Source: Aquatica leii
Taxonomy: Eukaryota; Arthropoda; Insecta; Coleoptera; Lampyridae
Reading direction: 5' to 3'
DNA length: 64,000 nucleotides
NCBI GenBank assembly: GCA_035610365.1
Contig: CM069432.1
Location: forward strand, 260,769,177 to 260,833,176
Shown here: positions 22,261 through 33,375 of the stretch, piece by piece
Position numbering within the stretch: the stretch's first letter is position 1
How the letters are laid out: each line of letters opens with the position of its first letter
Translations under genes and position numbers: made by a program
The notes under the pieces: model-generated
The model's input: the letters and a program-made list of their open reading frames with translations, nothing else
Told to the model about the DNA's origin: nothing
Databases searched by the model: none

Positions 22261-22719
22261 ATGTACGCAGAGGTGAAAGCAGAAATTCCAACTCCTGTTG
22301 TAGCATGATTGCTAATATCTCATTGGTACTTGGAGCTTTATATGGCGGAAAAACTGCAACCCAAATACTTACTTTCGCCTACCAGCTTGTTAGCCAGTTT
22401 CCAGTATTCCCTTAACCCTCGTTTTTAGGTATATCAAAGTTTGAACTGGTTACTACGTTTGCAGGTATGGATCTACTTTCCGGAAAGCGCGTTTTTAGGA
22501 TTAATTCTACTTTCTCCAGATACAGTATAACCTCTCAGTGATTTTTGCAATGATTCTAGTTTACCCTGGTTATGTTTTTACAAGGTCTTCTGTAGTCTAG
22601 CACATTCTGATGATTTTTCAATCTCCTCACAGTGCTTTTCCGGGGATTTTTCTTTTGCTTTAGCGTAGCGTAGCCATATTTTTGACTCCTCGACCCTCTC
22701 TAGACTATAGTCGTTTATA

Positions 22720-22990
22720 ACCACTTTTGTTATTTCTGTGTGTGTTTGTTTTGGTCTTCTTCAAATTTATTTTCAATCCCAGTTTTTCTCAGGCTGCAGT
22801 GAATTATTCGGTCATAGTTTGATAGTTCTCGAATGTTGTAGAGATTGGTATGACATCATCAGCGAATTTGCGACGAGTTAGTTTTTTGTCGTCGATGCTT
22901 ATACCGTAATTGGTTCAAAACGCATTCTCTAAGACCAGCGTGAGAGCTTTGGTGATATTACATCACTTTGTTGATCGCTTTTTTTTCATG
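22720..22990 (-). pseudogene. RTE-type LINE RT fragment (FADD box)
   Basis: Short piece of reverse transcriptase palm. On the minus strand: 'ALTLVLENAF', 'NYGISIDDKKL', 'FADDVIPIS' (catalytic D-D pair kept; family FADDIVLIS) and 'LGLKINLKKTKTN' (family GLKINxxKTK). Two stops interrupt it. It is a different element from the LINEs just to its left. Confidence 0.75.
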
Positions 22991-24805
22991 GGTGTGGCGT
23001 ATGGCTACAGTTAGGACTACCATATTTTTATGTGCTTCTTGCTCGCTTTTTTTATGGTTTTTGATCATTTGATCATCCTCTGGTAGGCTATTAATAGATT
23101 AAGAGGGACCAGGTTTCTTTTTCATGTACAAAGTATCACAAGACTTTGAATTATGCACGTGTCGTAGCCACGTTTACCACAGCTATTATGAAACTATTTT
23201 TTTGACACATAAATCGCAACAACTTTAAAATAATACAGAAAATCGACAAAGTTGGTTTAGATTCTCACAACTAATCTTAACATAAAACCTACATACATAG
23301 ACAGCAAATTATACACAATATATACATTGTGATGCGCAATTATTTTTTTTGTAATTTTAAGTAAGAACACTGCGTTTGCCTTCAGCAATTATTATTTGAA
23401 TTCTAACAATTGCAAATAAATTGGTCAGGACATTACTTTGAAATATTTTTTTAATTCTTGATTAAAGTTTACAAAATCTACGTCTAAATTACTGAAAGTT
23501 TTAGTTTTATTCTCAAAATTATCGTAATATCAAAAATGTTTTCACAATCTCGATCATTCTATGCTTAGCGTGAGACTTCGGTAGTTTGCTTTATACAACT
23601 TTCTACCAAATTAAAGAATTCAAAATACATTATTTTGCAGAGAAAAATGATGTTATCAATACTAATAAAGAATGAAACACAGAAACAGTAAAAACGTAAT
23701 ATCAATAACTTCGTTCGTTTTAAATAAACTTTAATTGTCGCAAAATTGATATAAAGACAAACTCAAGTTGATAGTGTGTGCCTAAACTAACATGAAACAA
23801 TAGCGCGGTATTTCAAAGTTTACACTTTGTGAGAAACTGATAGTTAAATACAAAGTATAATTAATACCGAATTAAAGTTTAAAGCTCTTACTTGGAGCAA
23901 GTGACATAAGCTAATAACTTATGGAAAATATAATCTTCTAAAATTTACAACCCTTTTGCAGTTAGTTGTTTAAAATTAATCTGTGTTGAAATAATGTAAC
24001 AAACAGTTATATTTAACGCTTCGACATGGCGTTAATAAGTGCTGTTGACAAATCATGCTATTTGTCACATTCTAATTTGTGTGCTTTCACTTTGTAATTA
24101 AAACTCGTGTTTCTACCGCAATTGCAAATAAATATTTTAATACTCGATGGAGATAATGTAACAAATTTGTTACTTCAAACGGTTGAGATTGAATTTCTTA
24201 TAAGATACTTTTCATTCAAACGAAATTAAAAATTTGCAGTTATCAATAAAGTTTTGTACACAATAATAATTGATGATTATCTACGTTTACGCGTAGAAAT
24301 TACGAAATTGCATTCGTTTAAAAATCGTTTCCACAGATAAGCTAAAAATACAAATAAAAGCTTCTAGGTGCTTTCTTTAAAAGATAAATTTTTAAACAAA
24401 CACTTTCTAAAGACAACATAATCCTGATATATATTTTTTATGGAAACTCGTTAAATTGATGTTGAAATTTACGAACCCAGTTTTTAAGCCATGTCAAAGA
24501 AAATTTAGTGCTTTGCCGAATGCCGTCTCTCTTGCGATTCACTGTTTCGCATTACAATTCGTAAATCGTTACAATCGTACTTCCTTCGCTACGTTCAGAC
24601 GAAAACAAAAATTTTTGTGACCGAAGCTTAAGTTTTGAAATTTATGTTTTATAATTATGGAATTTATTCAATTTAATGTTGTTAATTTATGCTTTATGCT
24701 CGCATTCAAATAAAAATCGGATTAAAGTGTAATCCTCTTAAATTTTTTGTTTCTGTTATTTCAAGTAAAGGATTTGATTCTTTTAGTTATTGTTTAGATA
24801 GTGAT
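22991..24805. other. A+T-rich filler
   Basis: No recognisable gene or clear repeat. No open frame of 60 codons or more lies here. Confidence 0.5.
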
Positions 24806-24809
24806 TTGG

Positions 24810-25645
24810 AATATTATATACGCGTCCTGAAACCATTCCTGCTGATTCTAATGTAAATGACTTCCGGAACTCAACTATAACCACCGTTTTCCTTCATTAC
24901 CCGTCGTTTTCAAGGGAGCACTTTCCTTATTTTTATCACAGTTATTTTAGTTATTTCCTTGAAAATCTCTTCAAGAACTTATGGAACCGTTCCCCGTGAT
25001 CATCCGAAAGATTTTCAGGAAAGAAGTCCCGATGTCAGTGCAGGAAATGGACTTTAAGAGACGTGTTGCACCCCGTGGTTTTGTACGGTGACAGCAATTT
25101 CTTGACATGAGCGACATAATCATTACTTTTGTTGTAACCCACAAAGTTTTCACACACGTGAATGAAAGCCAATTTCGTTCTTTTTAATTCAGGAGTTTAA
25201 TATACATCGATAGGAAAAGTTGTCTAATCTGGGGCCCACAAAAACTTTCATTTTATCCTAAGACGTGAAAATTTTGTATTCAAAGATGGTGCGTCACCTG
25301 CCTTGTCTTTTGCTTAAACAAACTGTTTCAACAGTTTGAGTTTAATGTGCAAAGGCGGCAAGTAAATATTTTACTTTGGGACCAGAGTGACATTTTTATG
25401 ATCGGGAGTAAAACTTTGTCGCAGAGGCCAATTTCGTACGATGTGATGTTTACTTCTGGCTCGGCTATTCCATTCACATAGGAAACAGGAGTGATTTATA
25501 AAGCCTGAGTGAGTGAGTAGAGCAACAACGATTTTATCAAGGATTTGTCTGATTTCATATTCACAGAGTATGCAACCAGGACTGATGGTAACTCATTTCC
25601 ATTGATCAACAGGACAATTGTCTTTGATGGGTCTATAAATTCGTT
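24810..25645 (-). pseudogene. K repeat protein, copy K2
   Basis: Nucleotide identity in order with 45595-46640. ATGGAACCGTTCCCCGTG (24979-24996) matches 45965-45982; TTTAATGTGCAAAGGCGGCAAGTAAATATTT near 25342-25372 matches 46265-46295 (the 'IYLPPLHIK' coding block); and TTCCATTGATCAACAGGAC near 25597 matches the 'NGNDFPS' region. About 60 bp around 24950 are deleted relative to the best copy. Stops and shifts throughout. The 60-codon frame 24971-25153 is a shadow. Confidence 0.65.
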
Positions 25646-25689
25646 TCAATTAGGGAATAACAATAAGCCTTCATGTTGTTATGTGCAAA

Positions 25690-26830
25690 AGTTGAAATAA
25701 TGACACTTGCCTGAAATAAAGTAACATAAACGGAGTTATGCCGGTGCTCAGTGAAGACGGGGTGGGTTATATTCAAAATTTTGTGATTGTTTTTGGAAAA
25801 CTCGAAACAGGAAAGAGTATAGCTTAAAGAACTTCTGGCCCTTGGTGACCACAAGCCCGCTCCTGGATACACTCTAAATGGACTTACCTTAATAGAGTGT
25901 GAAAGTGAAAGTTAAAAATTAAAGTAAATTGAATAATCGTATCAAAACAAACAAAATGTTTAAAGAAATGGAACTAAAGTAAAATCATCATTAAAAAAAC
26001 AGTAGAAAATCTTAATTAAGCAAAGCACGGCCGTGTGCGCATTAAATAAATATCAATTCAATAAAATCTTAAATTAACTTAAATTTTACATAACACGAAG
26101 GCCGACAGAATTAAAAGCTTGTTTACATTAAACTATTTAACATTTATTTGAACAAAAATTACTCTTTTTAATAAATATTTAGTCACATATAGTTTTGATG
26201 AATACGGACAATTGCCATTTAGTAATTGTATTATCGATAAAATCATTAATTCGCAAAACTCATTTTTCTTAAAAACCACGTCTTTTAAGACACTTAAACG
26301 CGTAAATAAAATTTCACCAAATTTAATTTATCGGTACAAAATAAATAGCTTAAATTGTCGACGTCATAAATCCAGGAAAGAACTTATGGTTGATCCTAGG
26401 TTGCCAGATGTAATCAGGAAGAAATGTTGAAAGGTTTCTCCCACAGGACTATGTGCCGTCGGAAGGTTCTCAATAACCGCCACCCAGGCGAAGATATAAC
26501 CGCGTCGTATCACTCGACGAACACGGTTCTACATTACGTAAAATAAAACTGAAAGTGCGTGACATTCTCTTAAAAGCCGTAGATTTCACGAATTATGAGA
26601 AACAAAACTTCACTAAAAATCCACGTTTTCTGCATATTCCTTCCGCGGCGTTACTTCATCTAAATGGAATCAGTTTATCACTCCAAAACCAACTAACACT
26701 TATCCTTTTAAATCATTTCGACGACTATCAACCAACTGGACTTTTTTATCTTCCACCAAAATCACCTATATATATATTAACTTATTCGACTACCATTTCC
26801 ACAATGGCTGTGTTCGAAACTTCTTGAAAG
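25690..26830 (-). repeat. N unit, copy N2
   Basis: Counterpart of 10327-11300: CCTGAAATAAAGTAACATAAA (25710-25730), AAGACGGGGTGGG (25755-25767), TGGACTTACC (25880-25889), CACGGCCGTGTGCGC (26027-26041) and CCAGGAAAGAAC (26371-26382). Minus-strand splice-like signals: acceptor ACTTTATTTCAG near 25710 and donor GTAAGT near 25882-25887. The 3' end lies against the K2 copy. Two frames (26212-26430 and 26555-26827) are not coding-like. The right boundary is uncertain. Confidence 0.5.
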
Positions 26831-27415
26831 AAAACCATACCACCAAGAAGTGCAAAGAGGATGCAAACAGATTAAATAACGTCACAAAAGTAGTGTTGGG
26901 CAACGGCTTTTGCTTCTGTGTGAATTGTCGAATTGACAAAATATTGTATTTCATTACTATGACAGAAAAGCTTAAACTATCTAATAAATTAAAAGAATAA
27001 CTTCATTCCAACGTAATTTAATCGAACTCCCACAAAGAAAATAAGTACGGCTGTACTGAGAATGTACTTCAAACACTTTTAAAAAACTTAAAATAAACAT
27101 ACTGCTAAAATATATTCAGTTACCATTATATCTCAGAAGAGAAACATAAATTACAACTAGAATTATTACAGAACAAAGGAAATACCCATTACACAAACGC
27201 GAAATACGGATGATTCAACAACGTAATAATTGTGAAGTAAATGAATACAAAATTTTATCTACAACTTCAAATTATACAGTTAAATTTATAAAAGTATAAT
27301 AATTTCGTATAATTAATCTGAAATCAATAAAACCATTTAAAAATACATTACAATGCATAATGTCTTTCACGAAAGTAATCGAACAACCTTAAACGACGGT
27401 TACAATATTCCAAAA
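26831..27415. other. A+T-rich filler
   Basis: Nothing recognised. Confidence 0.45.
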
Positions 27416-27649
27416 ACATAATTTTAGGGTTTGGACTGGCTGTATTTGTAAGAAAAGATTTTTACGCACTTCTTTAAGAGATTCCACTGCTGAAGTCGAA
27501 ATCTAAGAAATCGAGATTTACTCTTAGGTAACTCTAAATTTCTGAAGAAATCATTTAATTTCGACTAAGTAACGAGGTGAGACTACCGATGAGATTAAAT
27601 TAAATGAACATTCTTTGTTTTATAACGTATAAAAAACTCGTTGTTTAAT

Positions 27650-29090
27650 TAACATACATAATGCACTTAGGATAGCGCACATAATTTATTAATATAAAAA
27701 CAATTATATATAAAACATAAAATGAGACAAATATTACAAATTTATAATTAGGGTCGTAGGAATTCTACCGTTTTTTTTAAATTTTAGTTTGAAAATAATA
27801 ATTCATAATAAAATTAGGATGAATATTGAAACCCAAAAATACATAACATAAGCATCATAATAATATATAATAAGAAAGTTATTTACAAGGTTAAGTACGT
27901 GCATTGTTAAAGGTTTGAAGGTTACTTATCTTTTAAAAGTTTGCGTCGTCGCGAAGATGTAACTTGGGTGTTGTCCACGGGTATAGTCAACACTTGATTC
28001 ATTTCAATGACGCAATAATATACAATAATTGAATCCGTCGCGTCAAACTTCATCAAGAAAACGGTTGTATAACGAGAGACTAGAACTTGATGATGTTTCC
28101 ATGTGCAAGTTTTTATATTTTTTTAGATAAGACATCACCAATTCTCGCCGATAGTCAACGTGTGCAACCCTACTACCGACATTTCTTGACAATACCCAAG
28201 CATTGTTAACAAATACGTACATAAGCCAGGTGAAGAATGCCCCCATCACGTCTGACTTTTATTTGATAATTTGATCAGTTCCTCTAATGTATTTATTGAG
28301 GAAGCTGTTGTGACAACTGAATTGTTTACTCAACGAAAAACAGAGATGTGGCCTGTCGTGCTGATAATTTAAAAGATCTAGGATTTTTCTTTATATATTT
28401 TGTTGTATCTATGAGACAATGACAAGGAAGTCTATTCTCACGGATTGTACTAGTTTCGCCATATTCACGTTCTTTTAATGTTCTAAGAAGTGGTAGACTG
28501 GTATTTAGGTTATCGAAGTATAACTGGTACTGTCAAGTCTTCATGCTATCCGTAAATTGGTCTAACATTTGTAATATGGTGCAACTGCTTTTCCCATACT
28601 TTCTTTGGTATTCAATATTTGATGAAGTGTTTATACCTTGATAAATTTCAAATGATGTCAAACAGCGGTTTGATGTATTCAGTGACCAGACCTTGCAGCC
28701 AAACCTTATTGGCTCACTCTTAATTAATTGTTTGCAACCATGGCGACCATAATAGGATAACATCGTAATTCGTATGCTTTTCAGATCTGTACTCATTCAT
28801 AAATTTCTTCTTTAGAATAACCGTTGAGGGAGCCATTTTATTTAAATTAATTTGAAAACGATTAGTCACATTTGAAACTTTAGCACATATTGTTACTAGA
28901 CACTTCTAACTGAAAGTCCTTCCTAGTTTTTTAACTAAATCTTCATTTGTAATATTAGCAAAGTTACCCATGTTTAAGGGGGAACACCCTGTAAATTGCG
29001 TAATTGCGTTGCGGAGAATTATTTGAATACACAGTGAATAAAGATATATTATTTTAAATCAGAGGTATTCAATCGAACAAAATGTGCACG
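27650..29090 (-). mobile_element. piggyBac-like element, degenerate
   Basis: Contains the transposase remnant at 28040-28850. Its left end (TTAACATACATAATGCAC, 27650-27668, near a TTAA) and an internal block (AATTAGGGTCGTAGGAATTCTA, about 27747-27768) recur in the short elements at 29845-30690 and 56275-56690. Its right end (GTGAATAAA ... TCAGAGGTATTCAATC, 29035-29072) recurs there too. The shared ends define a piggyBac family with non-autonomous offspring. The exact TTAA duplication could not be fixed. Confidence 0.55.
28040..28850 (-). pseudogene. piggyBac-like transposase remnant
   Basis: On the minus strand: 'SYYGRHGCKQLIKSEPIRFG', 'KVWSLNTSNRCLTSFEIYQG' (28796-28640; family RYYGRHxxKQFIRGKPIRFG, KxWxLxxxxGYxxxFxxYxG), 'QLYFDNLNTSLPLL' (about 28530-28490, carrying the catalytic Asp of YFDN), 'KLSARQATS', and near the end 'FFTWLMYVFVNNAWVL' and 'DYRRELVMSYL' (28249-28100). 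The order is right for the DDE_Tnp_1_7 domain. Several stops and shifts. The first VDE block was not found upstream. Confidence 0.85.
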
Positions 29091-29340
29091 TTACGGTCAC
29101 CGGTCGACTATCATTTGATGGTCCAGGATATGGTTCAAAATCTTCTAAATCTGTTTCTGGCTCTACAATGTAGGTTTTTGATGGCACTGAGGATGGCAAA
29201 AATTTGTTGTGGTCTTAGAGCTAAAAGATAATTAGGATATTTTAAAATCAATTCTCCGCAAACATAGCAGAAGCTGCGGGGATGAATTTTTACACTAATA
29301 AAGCATAATTAAACAGTATATTAATGCTCGATATTAATCA

Positions 29341-29840
29341 CAACTCACAGTCACGTACAAGTAGTAAAAAATTTCTATCCTTTTACACAACTTGTATGCA
29401 CAGAATTCTCGCCTAAAACACCGACAAGTTGACTGTACGATCGCGATAGATGTACTGAGGGAAATAAGGTTTAAGATGCAGGACTATAGTGGCAAGTGCA
29501 ATGCAAGTTTAAACTTGTAAAATATGAAAAGTTCTTGCGCAAACCTGTGCGCGCGAGGTATTGAGAGCACCAGCGTAGTTCATCAAATTTTCTAAACTTT
29601 CTTGCGGGGACTTTAGGATTGCTCACCCCTCATCCGCTTTTAGCCAAAATTGTTCATGTATATTTTTATTATTTGTGGATGTTTGGGGAAGGATGAGGAG
29701 GACTGGAACGTATATTAGAAAGAAAGAAAAAAGTAAAAAACTGTTTACAATTTAAGGGGACATCTTAATTTCTTTTTATTATTTTTAATTTATTTTCTTG
29801 TATACCTTTTTTATAACTAATACTGTGACTTTGTTCGTTG
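29341..29840. other. Intergenic filler
   Basis: Short homology with the 5' flank of K3 (about 47470-47720) continues through 29340-29590: shared ACACCGACAAGTTGACT- and TGTACTGA-type blocks. So K repeats include about 250 bp of non-coding sequence upstream of the ATG. Nothing else is seen. Confidence 0.45.
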
Positions 29841-29844
29841 CTTA

Positions 29845-30690
29845 ATTAATTAACATATAAAAAAAATAAAGCACTCCGGTTTGCACAGATAGTTTCTTAA
29901 TATAGAACATAAAATATAGAACATGAACAATGAGACAGTCACTACAAATGTATAATTAGGGTCTTAAGAATTCTATCGTAACTATAACATAACAGAATAA
30001 TCATCATTATATCTAATAAGAAACTTACTTACATTTACTTACTTACAATTTTCGTAATCCACAATTTTTTAATTTTTAAATTTTATTAATCTGATTGATC
30101 TTTTATTTCTAAATGGTCCATAACCACAAAATCGTATAATATAAACAAAATTTCCAAATTCGAAACGTGTCAAACCAAATTAACATCAGAACGTAACGCA
30201 TCGGAAAACAACGAATTCTTGCATAGACTTACATCTTGCGTATAAATCGTAAATCGTATACATAACGGAAATCCATTGGAATCGTAATCGTAGAACGAAT
30301 TTGCAAAAATTGAACAAAACAAATCGTACGTACATATCCAGAAAAATCAAATAGTACGTACAAAAATAACCATCGTATGTACTATAAAAACTATCGTACG
30401 TGTTGTAATGGAAGAAATGTATGTAGAAAAATTTCGTACTTAAAAAGAACCTACAAATTACAGGTTGTTCTTCATACAACAAACGCATTTAAGTTCACAA
30501 CAAATGCACAAAGATCATTGTCAATACAACGACAAATGCAAAATCAACCACAAATTTAAATTCAACATGTGGCCATGCTGCCACAGCAGGACAAGGGATG
30601 TCAGGTTGCTTTGCGCAGAATGATTTGCATATATTGTGAATAAAAAATGTTAATTAATTTAGAGGTGTACAATCGCAAAAAAAATTGCTT
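29845..30690. mobile_element. Non-autonomous piggyBac-family element (MITE-like)
   Basis: Left end TTAACATATAAAA.. with AATTAGGGTCTTAAGAATTCTATC (about 29953-29976) and right end GTGAATAAA ... TTAGAGGTGTACAATCGC (30637-30675) match the two ends of the piggyBac at 27650-29090. The interior has no transposase. Instead 30185-30460 is rich in CGTACGTA-type motifs, also seen inverted near 41790-42010. It needs transposase in trans. Confidence 0.5.
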
Positions 30691-31495
30691 GTTAGAATAC
30701 GTAGTATAACCATTTTTATAGTGATTTTCTCTAAATTGCGTCGAAAACAGGTTGTGAATAATTCTTTGTCTTTTTGTTCTTATTTTCTCTTTTATATTAT
30801 CTTGGTTTTGCAATTTTTTGGTTCGTCAACGCACGTTTTCCCAAATATTGAAATCAAATTGGACATTGACACTATTACATTGAATACCGTTAGAAATAGA
30901 ATGAAAATACCTTAAGAGTAACGTTCACAAGAGGAGTACTAATCTTTTACTGATATGTAAAATTTATTTAATGATAGCAACGGTTTAGTTACAGGACATC
31001 TCAATTCTCTTCTTCGGATGCAGGATCATTCCATATGAAGTGATGAAAATAAAAAATAACTTTTTGCTCCATATTTTTTTTTTATTAGTTTTTGGTTTAC
31101 TAAATAAAACACAAAACAAAATTGAAATATTAAAAAAAACAATTTTTTATCTCTTAGGTTTTTAAAAATATTTTTAAAAAAAATTGCGTGTATCTCGCGT
31201 TTTAGTCAATATTTTAGTCTAGAATTGAGATAGAAAGGTAAGACAAAGATCATTTTTTACAGAAGTTAACTAGATTTAATTGGATACACAACATGACAGT
31301 ACTTCAAGTATTTGATACTTTCAACTCCCGAACTCAAAATTTTAAACGTTAATTCTAAAATAAGCAATGATTTTTTACAGATTTTAGTCACCCATCGCTT
31401 TTGATTTATTTGTGAATACCGGTGAATAAGGTTAGGATAAGATTCATCATCATCAGTCGTTCTCTATTTTTTCTCTCTGTCTTGAGCTGCTAGGC
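30691..31495. other. A+T-rich filler
   Basis: Poly(A)/poly(T) runs near 31070-31190. No gene supported. Confidence 0.45.
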
Positions 31496-31499
31496 ACCA

Positions 31500-31900
31500 A
31501 TTTAATCCCGCTGTTTGCATTCTACCTCTTATCTATTTGTTTGTTTTTTGATCTTTTAATGTTATTCCTAAAAATCTTTTTTTTAAATTGATTTTGGTGA
31601 ATTTGAAGCTTTTTCACTGTTCTTCTGGTTAATACCCATGTTTCCGGCTCATTTTTGTGACTAGTAATATACATTCGTTGTAGATTTGTATTTTTAGTCG
31701 TCGCTATGCTCGCTAGACGCTTTGGCAAGTTGTTTTTCCACCGCCTCTAACATGAGGTTCAGACGCTCTTTCCAGGCGCCTATTCTAGGTCAGACGCTGA
31801 CACCTGTTACTATATCTGGGTACTATTGCTTAGTTCAGCCTGCTGGTCGAAGCAGTGTTCCGGGCTGTGGCGTTTGGATCCATAATTGAAAGCTGATGTT
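31500..31900 (-). pseudogene. LINE fragment (RTE-like C-terminal block)
   Basis: On the minus strand the frame near 31660-31600 reads 'ETWVLTRRTVKKLQI', matching the block after the RT in RTE-type proteins (YGCETWVLTxxxxxKLxxxQ). The sequence just 5' (31745-31900) is more G+C-rich and reads 'AWKERLNLMLEAVEKQLAKA', a basic helical stretch that may belong to another LINE. Only the first block is supported. Confidence 0.5.
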
Positions 31901-32123
31901 CTTGTGAGGACCGGTTGATCTAATTTTTTTCCTTTTATTAAAGAGGAGCAACTGACCACATCCCAAGATTACTAGTATAAAAGTGTAAGTGGGAAATTAG
32001 GAACGCTGGAATAATGCAATAATGAGCTGTGACACTTTTATCATTTGGCATGATATTTCCGCGTTTAACGATTTTCTATGTCACTTTAATTCTATTCATC
32101 AAAATATTTGTTTTACTATGTTA

Positions 32124-33375
32124 CAAACTTATAGGTCGTACGAACCTTCCACGGCCAACTCACACAGTCGGAGATAGGGGAGGTTCAACTAAATAAGAGT
32201 TATAGGGCGCCAGATATAATTAAAGCTTCTATCTTGATCAGGACAGAAGGTTCAAGCCTGTAACGAATTCCAGGTTTGTAATCCTTGTTGCACTGGTGTT
32301 TGTGTAACTAACCACAAAGAAAGATGGGTTACCTTAAAGAAAAGATAAAACAGGTATAATAACTTTAATTTAATTATGAGGAATATTAACAACCATCATT
32401 CAGTAACGTAGAATATTAATAGGGATAATTCAACAATGTAGAGTATTAACAAGTATAATTCAGTAACGTATAGTCTTAATAACCATAATTCACCAACGTA
32501 GAGGATTAGTAATGGTAATTCAGAAATTTTTGTGATACATTCTAAATACATAAATGAAGGAAGGGCCAGCAACCCACAGTACACAAGTACACCTCGGGTG
32601 TCGATAATCGAAGAAAATTTTCCATTAAATAACGAAGGTTTACAGCATGCAATATCACAGAATTAGATATTTACAATACCTAAATGGTATTAAAACTATT
32701 GCAATTGCGTATATTAAACAAATTAAATTTTGTTAGTGACCTTCTTTGACAGCGACATAATTATTAAAAAGAAAACTTACCCACAATCTAACATTTCCCC
32801 GAAGAAAACGTTTTCCTCGTTGAGTAGCCTGAAATAGTATAAATATAAATCGTGTCAACGCAATGACTCACGCAAGTCGAAGTCTACAAAATTGTTAATA
32901 AAAGAAATTAGATATAAGAACCCGATATATCGAATGCTGTTCCTCGTAATTAAGAGGGTATTGCAATCGACTGACATCTAAGAAGTAACATTTGTTTTCC
33001 GTGTGGATAATAGGCCTTCAGTTATTTATCGATATTCATTCTTCCTTGTTCTTAATTAATTAAATCGAAACATGTGGCCAAAGCGTGGCGGAACGGCTAT
33101 CAAATTAAGAAACAAATTAACTAAGAACCCTAACAAAACGGATGTAAATGTCTTACCCTGTGACGAATAAATTATTTTAAATAGGTAATGAATTTATAAT
33201 TTCATTTCCATCACAGTTGATGTTTTATTAAATTTTCAGATCTAGACGACACAGACTATTTTAGGTAGTTGACAGTTTGAATGACTTGATTGCAACATGT
33301 CAGTAACCGGAAAGATCGGCAGAGGGCGTCAAAACCGGAATCTAATTTTAATTCAATATACAGGGTATTACGAAT
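32124..33375 (-). repeat. M-family unit, copy M3
   Basis: Closest relative of the copy at 3203-4645, with the same left end (ACGGCCAACTCACACAGTCG, 32148-32167), central AAAACGTTTTC and right end (GAGGGCGTCAAAACCGG, 33315-33331). Minus-strand splice-like signals: donor GTAAGA (33151-33156), acceptor CTATTTCAG bordering a 47-nt putative exon 32782-32828, and donor GTAAGT (32776-32781). About 200 bp shorter than M1. It contains a private 30-bp tandem array (32372-32525). No conserved reading frame with M1. Confidence 0.6.
32372..32525. repeat. 30-bp tandem repeat inside M3
   Basis: Units start ATTCAGTAACGTAGAATATT, then ATTCAACAATGTAGAGTATT, ATTCAGTAACGTATAGTCTT and ATTCACCAACGTAGAGGATT at about 32398, 32428, 32458 and 32488, with a degenerate unit before them. 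Period is exactly 30. The antisense frame at 32396-32584 gives a leucine-rich 10-residue repeat that is a by-product. Confidence 0.85.

Larger units (their letters stand above)
27420..29340 (-). pseudogene. K repeat protein, copy K4, split by a piggyBac
   Basis: The two ends belong to one K copy. 27420-27625 matches 46740-46930 of the best copy (shared ATTCCACTGCTGAAGTCG). 29095-29340 matches 46950-47420, reading on the minus strand 'SFCYVCGELILK' and 'TYIVEPETDLEDFEPYPG' (best copy 'SFCYVCGKLTLK' and 'TYTLEPEIDLKDSEPYNLG'). An internal deletion removed the Cys-rich middle. The piggyBac at 27650-29090 sits exactly between, so it inserted into K after K was in place. Confidence 0.65.

Noticed and set aside
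32396..32584. Leucine-rich repeat peptide
   Set aside because: By-product of the 30-bp tandem repeat.
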